A DNA stretch of 8,394 nt from contig JAGGXO010000009.1 in NCBI GenBank assembly GCA_021163015.1, positions 1-8,394 of the forward strand, written 5' to 3'. Both the position numbers and the translations under genes were made by a program. The DNA is from Candidatus Bipolaricaulota bacterium. Lineage in GTDB: Bacteria > Bipolaricaulota > Bipolaricaulia > UBA7950 > UBA9294. Shown here in pieces: positions 1 through 5,526 of the stretch. Within the stretch, counting starts at the first letter, position 1, and each line of letters begins with the position of its first letter. The notes beneath the pieces are model-generated. The model saw only the letters and a program-made list of their open reading frames with translations. It had not been told where the DNA came from and made no database searches.

Positions 1-90
1 GACGTAGGCAATCTGTCCGTATGTTGCCACTCTTCCCCTCTGGATCTGGCGCACGATATCGTAAATCTGCGTATACAGTCCGGGTTTCAC
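1..90 (-). CDS. MGMT/ATL-family DNA-binding domain protein, N-terminal part
   Basis: This is the beginning of a minus-strand gene cut by the window edge. From the chosen GTG it reads VKPGLYTQIYDIVRQIQRGR and then VATYGQIAYV. That matches the start of the DNA-binding domain of O6-methylguanine-DNA methyltransferases and alkyltransferase-like proteins, where an aromatic residue and a 'iV..Ip.G.VaTYGqIA' stretch form the first helices. These proteins bind O6-alkylguanine and either repair it (Cys in a PCHR motif) or flag it for nucleotide excision repair (ATL, Cys replaced). The deciding residue lies outside the window, so the two cannot be told apart. The short stretch before the domain, with no N-terminal methyltransferase ribonuclease-like domain, favours the small ATL type. 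GTG (88-90) is preferred because GGAGA (95-99) sits 4 bases upstream and homologues begin close to this point. An in-frame ATG at 115-117 would add nine residues but has no ribosome binding site. The gene diverges from the class V enzyme. Confidence 0.72.
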   Translation of the reverse strand, partial: MKPGLYTQIYDIVRQIQRGRVATYGQIAYV

Positions 91-135
91 GCCATCTCCA
101 TTGCGTAATTCGCACATAAGGAGTAGAGTACCATT

Positions 136-142
136 GGAGGAG
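136..142 (+). promoter_or_regulatory. Ribosome binding site of the class V PLP enzyme
   Basis: GGAGGAG ends 3 bases before ATG 146 (GGAGG ends 5 bases before). This decides the start against the longer TTG-initiated frames at 101 and 134. Confidence 0.7.
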
Positions 143-145
143 CAT

Positions 146-1327
146 ATGTACAACATTGAACGCATTCGGAATGATTTTCCCGCTCTCCACAAGATGGTCT
201 TCTTCGGATCGGCCGGTGTGGGGCCCCTTCCTCGTACTGCGATGGTGGCAATGCAGCGCTACTCTAAGGAGCTGCGCGTGGATTTTGCGACTGCCGCGTG
301 GGAGGCGGACCCGGTCGCCGAGGTACGCAACCTGGCCGCCAAGATGATCAACGCCTCGCCGGAGGAGATTGTTATCGCCCCGAGCACATCTGCGGGGATC
401 AATCTCCTCGCCGGAGGAATCAAGTGGAAGCGGCACGACAACGTTGTTATCAACGACCTAGAGTACCCGGCGAACATCTTCCCGTGGCTCCACCAGGCGC
501 ATAAGCATGGTTTGGAAGTGCGCATCGTTCGCTCACGCGATGGAGTGCTCCCTTTTTCCGAGTTAACAAAGGCGATCGATCGCAAGACGCGCGTTCTTGC
601 GGTCAGCCACGTAGAGTTCGGCAGTGGATTTCGCAACGATATCCCCGCCCTTGCCGAGGCAATCCACAAAACTGGCGGCATGATCTGCGTAGATGCTGTT
701 CACTCCCTTGGAGTCCTCCCGGTCAATGTCCAGGAAATGGGGATAGATGTCCTAGCGGCAGGTGGATACAAGTGGCTCTGTGGGCCGTTGGGATCGGGAT
801 TTGCCTACATTCGCGAGGATCTTGCCGAGAGCCTTGATCCAGCAACGATTGACTACAAGGACATCACGGCTGACGCGCACGATGCCGTTTGGAACGCCCT
901 TGTCTCTGGAGAGGAGTACGCGATGGACGAGGCTCCGTTGCACCGAGGAACACAGCGGTTTCAGCCAGAAGGTGTATCGCCAATCGCAGTAAAGGGGCTC
1001 TCCGCATCGCTTTCGTACATGCTGGAGCTTGGCAGCGAGGCGATCGAGGAGCGAATAACGAAGCTGGTCGATTACCTAATCGACCGGCTGCAATCAGCGA
1101 AGATCGCGATTCTATCTCCTACCGCGCCCGAAAAGAGAGCTGGGATCGTCACGATTAGAGTCCCCTACAATCTGTCAAAGCCGAAGGAAGCGCGCAGACT
1201 GGAGGAGAAGCTGCAAAATGCGGGGATCGTCGCTCATCCTCGCGGTGGTGGGTTGCGCCTATCGATCCACTTTTTCAACACTGAAGAAGAGATCGACCTT
1301 GTCATTGATTTCATATCCAAGCTATAG
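146..1327 (+). CDS. Class V aminotransferase-fold PLP-dependent enzyme (SufS/isopenicillin N epimerase-like)
   Basis: This is a complete 393-residue cytosolic PLP enzyme of fold type I, class V. It starts IERIRNDFPAL, the usual opening of the SufS/CsdA-related group. Visible cofactor residues are the phosphate-binding S80-T81-S82, the aspartate that contacts the pyridine nitrogen in VDAVHSLG (D183, H186), and the Schiff-base lysine in GGYKWLCGPLG (K209). Near the C-terminus, GGGLRLSIHFFNTEEEID carries the conserved carboxylate-binding arginine (R371) and the familiar 'NTeeEiD' signature. The loop before it reads GIVAHPRGGG, where group II cysteine desulfurases have a catalytic cysteine (RxGHHCA). 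No cysteine is there, so persulfide formation is unlikely. A lyase, epimerase or transaminase activity on an unknown amino acid is more probable. The ATG is chosen for its GGAGGAG site. No sulfur-assembly (suf/isc) partner is next to it. The glycosylase gene converges on it 6 bases past the stop, and no terminator hairpin is visible in between. Substrate unknown. Confidence 0.9.
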   Translation: MYNIERIRNDFPALHKMVFFGSAGVGPLPRTAMVAMQRYSKELRVDFATAAWEADPVAEVRNLAAKMINASPEEIVIAPSTSAGINLLAGGIKWKRHDNVVINDLEYPANIFPWLHQAHKHGLEVRIVRSRDGVLPFSELTKAIDRKTRVLAVSHVEFGSGFRNDIPALAEAIHKTGGMICVDAVHSLGVLPVNVQEMGIDVLAAGGYKWLCGPLGSGFAYIREDLAESLDPATIDYKDITADAHDAVWNALVSGEEYAMDEAPLHRGTQRFQPEGVSPIAVKGLSASLSYMLELGSEAIEERITKLVDYLIDRLQSAKIAILSPTAPEKRAGIVTIRVPYNLSKPKEARRLEEKLQNAGIVAHPRGGGLRLSIHFFNTEEEIDLVIDFISKL

Positions 1328-1333
1328 GGCGCA

Positions 1334-2182
1334 TCACCGCGTGAGCCAAGAACGCCGGTCTGGCAAAGCTTTCCCACCAGCTTGGCAAACCGGACAGTAG
1401 TACGTGCGCGTGTTCGCGTAGCGGATCTCGGCAATCTTGGTTCCACAGACAGGACACGGCTCACCGGTGCGCCGGTATACCTTCAGAAAGTCACGAATGT
1501 CATCTGTGAATAGACTGTTGCCGATCCGACTTCGAATCTCGTCTATTGCTTCGCTCAGCACACCTACGATGGAATAATGCAAGCGCTCCAGTTCATCGCC
1601 CAATAGAGTACTGACATAACGCACAGGAGAGATACGTGCCGCAAACAGGATCTCATCGGCGTACGCGCTCCCAATCCCAGCAATCATCCGCTGATCGGTC
1701 AGGAGCTTCTTAGCGTGGCACCTGCGCCCGTGCGCCATCTCCGACAGTGCTTGCAGCGTAAACCCCGAAGACAAAGGCTCCGCGCCAGCGGAAGCAATTC
1801 CGCTCACTTCTAGCGGGTCGCTCACGAGATGAACCTTCACGAGCTTGATCGAACCGTTTTCGATGAGGCGCAGGTCCTCGCCATCCGAGAACGTGATCTG
1901 AAGCCCCGTCGCCTTGGTGATCTGCGTCTTGCTCTTGCAGAGGACGAAGCGCCCGGCAAGCATCAAGTGAACAACAAGATGAAGTGTTGGTCGCAAAGAG
2001 ATGACTAGGTACTTGCCACGGCGCGAGACATCAGTGAATGCCCTTCCACTCAGTTCATCAAGGAGTGGGGTGGTCGTCTTGTTGATCCCGGGCCGGAGCG
2101 CTCGCGCACTCACGACTTCGCGTCCCAGGATGCGCGACTTCAGAGCCTCTTTCAGAATCTCAAGATCGGGTAGCTCGGGCAT
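1334..2182 (-). CDS. mutM: Fpg/Nei-family DNA glycosylase (formamidopyrimidine-DNA glycosylase type)
   Basis: This 282-residue base-excision repair enzyme removes oxidised bases (formamidopyrimidine, 8-oxoguanine and similar lesions) and nicks the abasic site by beta,delta-elimination. It begins MPELPDLE, with the catalytic proline (P2, N-terminal after Met removal) and glutamate (E3) in place. The conserved lysine is K57 in SRRGKYLVI. The middle has the helix-two-turn-helix with IAGIGSAYADEILFAARISP. The C-terminus has a zinc finger, C243-x2-C246-x16-C263-x2-C266. Two differences from typical MutM are Asp at position 6 instead of Glu (MPELPE) and GIGS instead of GIGN in the H2TH motif, where the Asn contacts DNA phosphate. 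Sixteen residues follow the last cysteine, longer than in E. coli Fpg. MPELPD and 'GIGxAYxDEIL' are typical of a Fpg/Nei-like subgroup, so lesion preference could differ from classical MutM and the symbol is provisional. The start is supported by AGGAAGGAA directly before the ATG and a promoter upstream. Confidence 0.9.
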   Translation of the reverse strand: MPELPDLEILKEALKSRILGREVVSARALRPGINKTTTPLLDELSGRAFTDVSRRGKYLVISLRPTLHLVVHLMLAGRFVLCKSKTQITKATGLQITFSDGEDLRLIENGSIKLVKVHLVSDPLEVSGIASAGAEPLSSGFTLQALSEMAHGRRCHAKKLLTDQRMIAGIGSAYADEILFAARISPVRYVSTLLGDELERLHYSIVGVLSEAIDEIRSRIGNSLFTDDIRDFLKVYRRTGEPCPVCGTKIAEIRYANTRTYYCPVCQAGGKALPDRRSWLTR

Positions 2183-2191
2183 TTCCTTCCT
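2183..2191 (-). promoter_or_regulatory. Ribosome binding site of the Fpg-type glycosylase
   Basis: On the minus strand AGGAAGGAA lies directly before ATG 2182. The purine run supports the start that leaves the catalytic proline as residue 2, as this enzyme family requires. Confidence 0.6.
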
Positions 2192-2220
2192 CAGAAACGA
2201 GAATCAAGTTCCAGACTCCC

Positions 2221-2249
2221 ATTATCCCGACTGAACGTGAAATGGACAA
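2221..2249 (-). promoter_or_regulatory. Sigma70-like promoter for the Fpg-type glycosylase
   Basis: On the minus strand there is TTGTCC (2249-2244; 4 of 6 to TTGACA), a 17-base spacer, and GATAAT (2226-2221; 5 of 6 to TATAAT). Transcription would start near 2214, giving a leader of about 30 bases before ATG 2182. Spacing and position are right; no experimental support is available here. Confidence 0.5.
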
Positions 2250-2265
2250 GCTGCGGAGGCACAGA

Positions 2266-2328
2266 CTATCGGAAGCGGTTCAGGTGATGGATGACCTTGC
2301 CCCGCGACCACTCGTGCTGTATTGTCAC
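2266..2328 (-). CDS. Possible 20-codon small ORF in the intergenic region
   Basis: On the minus strand, GTG 2328 is followed by 20 sense codons and TAG. The peptide would read VTIQHEWSRGKVIHHLNRFR, which is basic and soluble. AGGAG (2338-2334) lies 5 bases before the GTG, a well-placed ribosome binding site. It ends 17 bases before the -35 element of the glycosylase promoter, so it would belong to a separate transcript or act as a leader for read-through. No family is recognised. It could be a real small protein, the remnant of a larger gene, or chance, since an ORF this short needs little luck. Its GTG overlaps the end of a longer antisense frame that is judged not to be a gene. Confidence 0.2.
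   Translation of the reverse strand: MTIQHEWSRGKVIHHLNRFR
2297..2325 (+). promoter_or_regulatory. Weak candidate promoter for the PKD-domain gene
   Basis: TTGCCC (2297-2302), a 17-base spacer and TATTGT (2320-2325) each match the sigma70 consensus at 4 of 6 bases. The start would be near 2332, about 70 bases before GTG 2404. It lies within the intergenic region, where a promoter is expected, but the match is only modest and lies in the same stretch as the small ORF on the other strand. Confidence 0.25.
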
Positions 2329-2391
2329 GGTAGCTCCTGAAGTACGCGTGTTTCGCTCACAAGTGGACACATCAGGCAAGTAAGAGTTCTT

Positions 2392-2400
2392 GAGGAGGAG
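2392..2400 (+). promoter_or_regulatory. Ribosome binding site of the PKD-domain gene
   Basis: GAGGAGGAG ends 3 bases before GTG 2404. It supports GTG as the start, which also places a lysine and a long hydrophobic stretch at the N-terminus as an export signal needs. Confidence 0.65.
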
Positions 2401-2403
2401 CAA

Positions 2404-4854
2404 GTGAAGACTACCCTGATAATTATCTTGCTCATCGGCGGCGTGTTTACCATCTCGCTTTGCGGCACAGGTAGCGACGTAACGATAAGCGAAGTCGCGT
2501 GGGCAGGAAGCGCCGATGACCCAACTGCAGAATGGATAGAGCTACACAACACAACCACTGCCGTTATCGATCTCTCTGGCTGGCGCCTCATCTCATCCGA
2601 TGGTGCGCCTGAGATTGCCCTCACTGGGAAGATACCTCCTCACGAATACCGCGTCTTGCATCGCTCTGATGCAGGTCCTGAGCGATCCGATGATCGAATC
2701 ACGTATTCCGGCGCGTTGCGCGACGGAGGCGAAAGCTTATACCTATTGAATTCAGCGGGTCTCGAAGCGGACAGTGCTAACTCGCAAGGGGGAGCATGGC
2801 CAGCCGGGAAGGCGGGAGATGTACCATGCACGATGGAGCGCATTGATCAGAGTGGGCCCGATAGGCCTGAGAATTGGGCCACAGCACAGGATCTTGCCGA
2901 TGACGGGCTGTTCTACGGAACGCCGGGAGCGAGAAACTCAGTCTCATATACGCCCCCACAGGGAACGTTCACGTTTGACCCAAATCCAGCACACCCAGGA
3001 GAGCCGGTCCTGTTCTCTGGACAGGCGTCGCTTGATACCCGGATCAAGGTTGCATCGTACGCATGGGACTTTGGGGACGATTCGATCGGACGCGGCCAGA
3101 CATTCAGCCACACGTACGTTCAGACAGGCAGTTACTCGGTCTTACTCACCTTGAGGGATGATCGTGGCGGTGTAGCAAACGTCGTGAAGGACGTCCGAGT
3201 GATCGTGAATGCACTCCCACGCATCGATTTCAGCGTTCGTTCTGAGGTAGGCAAGCGCATCTTGCAGAGCCTCGATCCCATCCTGTTCAGCGATGAGTCC
3301 TATGATCCGGATGGCGAGGTTGTTTCCTGGATGTGGAGCTTCGGTGACGGAGCCACAAGTACGCAGCCGTCACCCTCCCACACGTACATCGGCTGTGGCA
3401 CCTACATCGTGGGGCTAGATGTTACGGACAACAACGAAGAACACTCCTATCAAACACGTTCACTCAGAATAGAGTCGATCGCACCGGTAGCGGCCTACAC
3501 TTTCTCTCCACGGCACCCGAACGTCGGCTCCCCGGTCATCTTAGATGCGTCAGGGTCTTTCGATCGAGATGGATCGATCACTTCCTATGCTTGGGATATA
3601 GACAATGATGGCAGCGTGGACCACTCCTCCACCCTTCCGAGCGCCAGCTTCTCATTCCCTCGCGGCGGAACGCACTCGGTGGCCCTCCAAGTTACCGATG
3701 ATTGCGGAGTCATCTCCCTGCCCTATGTTAAGCAACTCGTCGTCAACTACCCGCCCAAGGCCGCATTCCAGGTATCAAACTTCTATCCTAAGCAAGCTGA
3801 GATCGTTAGATTCATCGATCAATCACATGACGATGATGGCACGATTGCATCCTGGAAGTGGGACTTCGGTGATGGTACGTCGTCAACAGAAGAGTCCCCA
3901 CAGCACGCCTACGGCGGTACTGGGGCATACCTGGTAGCGCTCACAGTAACCGACGAAGACGGTTCGCAAGCAACCGTGTCATCACAGATCACGGTAGCGA
4001 ACATTCCCCCCACTGCTCATATCACGGCAAATGGGCAGGAAGGAAAGACCGAGGTGAAGACGGGTGAGGCAGTCATGTTCGACGGGTCACATTCGCACGA
4101 TGACAAGAACCCCCCACGAGAGGGGAAGATTGTCTCCTATCATTGGGATCTGGATGGGGACGGAACCTTCGAGAAGGAAACCTCTTCCCCCACAGTCGCG
4201 CACAGTTATGCAGATAACGGTAGCTACAAAGTCAGGTTACAGGTAACAGATGACAGTGGCGCCACTGCTCTATCCAACCAGGTGACGATCGTTGTCCACA
4301 ACCAACCACCGAGTGCATCATTCACGTTCTCTCCAAGCGGCCCAAGCGACGCCGATGAGGTATCCTTCACTGACGATTCGACCGACGCTGATGGAACAAT
4401 CTTGTCTTGGCAATGGAGCTTCGGAGATGGAGCTTTGTCAACAGCAAAGAACCCGCACCACGTCTTCGCAGACGATGGAACATACGAGATCGCCCTTATC
4501 GTTACCGACAATGATGGGGCAACATCCGCGGCATGCGCAAGAACGATCACAGTGGTCAACGCTATGCCTGTTGCACAGTTTGAGCTCCCAGTGGGCGCAT
4601 CTGCGGGAGACCCTGTGACATTTGTTGACCACTCATTCGACCGAAGCCCAAGTGGAGAGATTGTGCATGTGGCGTGGGACTTCGGAGATGGAACAGTCTG
4701 CCCAGGCAGCGTCAATGGGTGCGACGGTGGAACAGCGCACAGCCCTGTACATAACTATGATTCGGCTGGGATCTATACGGTAAGCCTTGTTGTGATTGAC
4801 GATGACGGCGCACTGGCTACCATCTCCCGCATACTATCCGTCACGAGCGAGTGA
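2404..4854 (+). CDS. Exported lamin-tail domain protein with seven PKD repeats
   Basis: This 816-residue protein is predicted to be secreted or surface-bound. Residues 1-20 (MKTTLIIILLIGGVFTISLC) form a short charged then hydrophobic signal sequence. Cys20 follows I-S-L, so the lipobox is poor (Leu at -1) and lipidation is doubtful. Residues 24-180 form a lamin-tail domain: ISEVAWAG, EWIELHN, DLSGWRL and the closing GTPGARN. Seven PKD (Ig-like) domains of about 85-100 residues follow, starting near 184, 271, 359, 449, 534, 633 and 720. Each has the W-[DS]-[FIL]-G/D-D-G strand (for example WSFGDG, WDFGDG), a 'HTY...G.Y.V.L.VtD' end and a terminal V-N/H/S. The last one holds a cysteine pair (CPGSVNGC) that could form a disulfide. 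No catalytic domain, C-terminal anchor, LPXTG or sorting tail is visible. PKD and lamin-tail domains are generally protein-protein or carbohydrate-binding modules of surface proteins, so adhesion or an extracellular scaffold is inferred; the ligand is unknown. Confidence 0.9.
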   Translation: MKTTLIIILLIGGVFTISLCGTGSDVTISEVAWAGSADDPTAEWIELHNTTTAVIDLSGWRLISSDGAPEIALTGKIPPHEYRVLHRSDAGPERSDDRITYSGALRDGGESLYLLNSAGLEADSANSQGGAWPAGKAGDVPCTMERIDQSGPDRPENWATAQDLADDGLFYGTPGARNSVSYTPPQGTFTFDPNPAHPGEPVLFSGQASLDTRIKVASYAWDFGDDSIGRGQTFSHTYVQTGSYSVLLTLRDDRGGVANVVKDVRVIVNALPRIDFSVRSEVGKRILQSLDPILFSDESYDPDGEVVSWMWSFGDGATSTQPSPSHTYIGCGTYIVGLDVTDNNEEHSYQTRSLRIESIAPVAAYTFSPRHPNVGSPVILDASGSFDRDGSITSYAWDIDNDGSVDHSSTLPSASFSFPRGGTHSVALQVTDDCGVISLPYVKQLVVNYPPKAAFQVSNFYPKQAEIVRFIDQSHDDDGTIASWKWDFGDGTSSTEESPQHAYGGTGAYLVALTVTDEDGSQATVSSQITVANIPPTAHITANGQEGKTEVKTGEAVMFDGSHSHDDKNPPREGKIVSYHWDLDGDGTFEKETSSPTVAHSYADNGSYKVRLQVTDDSGATALSNQVTIVVHNQPPSASFTFSPSGPSDADEVSFTDDSTDADGTILSWQWSFGDGALSTAKNPHHVFADDGTYEIALIVTDNDGATSAACARTITVVNAMPVAQFELPVGASAGDPVTFVDHSFDRSPSGEIVHVAWDFGDGTVCPGSVNGCDGGTAHSPVHNYDSAGIYTVSLVVIDDDGALATISRILSVTSE

Positions 4855-5526
4855 TCAGTGATTGACTAATCGGTAACCGAACCCACGCACAGTCAGGATA
4901 AACTTGGGGTTGGAAGGATCATTCTCCAGGCGTTTACGCAACAGATAGACATATTTCTGCACGTCCTGAGCGGTAGCGTAGTTGTCTCCCGGCCACAGAG
5001 CCGCGAGGATCTCTTGACGGGAGAACACGCGTCCCGGCTCCGAGGCAAGAAGGCTGATCAACGCGTACTCCTTCGGAGACAGTGATACTTGTTTCCCGCC
5101 AACGTTGACCACCTTGTGTACGTCATCAATCTCCAGCAAGGGATGGACCTGCAAGGGCGTTGCTCGGCGGAGCACTGCCTCAACACGCGCCCTAACCTCA
5201 AGCAGCTTAAATGGCTTTGTGATGTAATCATCAGCTCCGCTGTGAAGCCCTCGCACCTTATCGGCTACGCGAACAAACGCTGTGATCATTATGACTGGGC
5301 AATTGCTGCGGGCCCGTATCCTCTCGAGGACATCCCATCCATCCATCCCTGGCAGTCTGACATCAAGCAAGACAAGATCGGGCTGCGCTTCTGCGAACAT
5401 CCTGAGCAGTTCCTCGCCGCTGGCAATGCTTTCCACATAATATCCCTCAGATCTCAGCGATGAACAGAGGATCTCAGCAATATCCGATTCGTCCTCACAA
5501 ATCAGAATCCGCTTTTGGTCTTTCAT
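4855..5526 (-). CDS. OmpR/PhoB-family response regulator
   Basis: This 223-residue DNA-binding response regulator is the likely partner of the kinase gene just upstream. The receiver domain (about 5-120) has the acidic pair E11-D12 in ILICEDES, the phosphoacceptor D55 in LVLLDVRLPGMDGW, T82 in MITAF and K104 in DDYITKPF. The OmpR-type winged helix (about 127-223) ends with YVYLLRKRLE and the wing signature ILTVRGFGYRL. The ATG at 5526 is chosen because AAGGGAG (5538-5532) sits 5 bases upstream. An in-frame ATG at 5541 would add five residues but has no such site. The start overlaps the 3' end of the kinase gene by 32 bases, which points to translational coupling. The stop codon touches the stop codon of the convergent PKD gene. 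Target genes cannot be read from the sequence; autoregulation would have to act at a distant promoter, because the gene seems to lie at the end of an operon. Confidence 0.95.
   Translation of the reverse strand: MKDQKRILICEDESDIAEILCSSLRSEGYYVESIASGEELLRMFAEAQPDLVLLDVRLPGMDGWDVLERIRARSNCPVIMITAFVRVADKVRGLHSGADDYITKPFKLLEVRARVEAVLRRATPLQVHPLLEIDDVHKVVNVGGKQVSLSPKEYALISLLASEPGRVFSRQEILAALWPGDNYATAQDVQKYVYLLRKRLENDPSNPKFILTVRGFGYRLVNH

Noticed and set aside
101..145. TTG-initiated N-terminal extension of the class V enzyme
   Set aside because: It adds 15 residues with no family counterpart, while ATG 146 has GGAGGAG directly upstream and begins at the usual IERIRNDFP opening.
2242..2340. Plus-strand 32-codon frame beginning MDKLRRHRLSEAV
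   Set aside because: It has no ribosome binding site before its ATG, overlaps the glycosylase promoter and the small minus-strand ORF, and resembles no known family.
2404..2463. Lipoprotein signal with Cys20 as the lipidated residue
   Set aside because: The -1 residue is leucine, where lipoboxes need Gly, Ala or Ser, so an ordinary signal peptide is more likely.
2325..2624. Minus-strand 99-codon frame over the start of the PKD gene
   Set aside because: It is antisense to the signal peptide and lamin-tail codons, has no recognisable motif, and would leave no room for the PKD gene's own expression signals.
2954..4854. Recent tandem DNA duplication of the PKD repeats
   Set aside because: The seven repeats share protein motifs but differ widely at the DNA level and in length, so they are old and diverged.
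4864..4890. Short inverted repeat TCGGTAACCGA as a terminator
   Set aside because: The stem is only 4-5 bases with almost no loop and no T run, and it lies inside the regulator's last codons.
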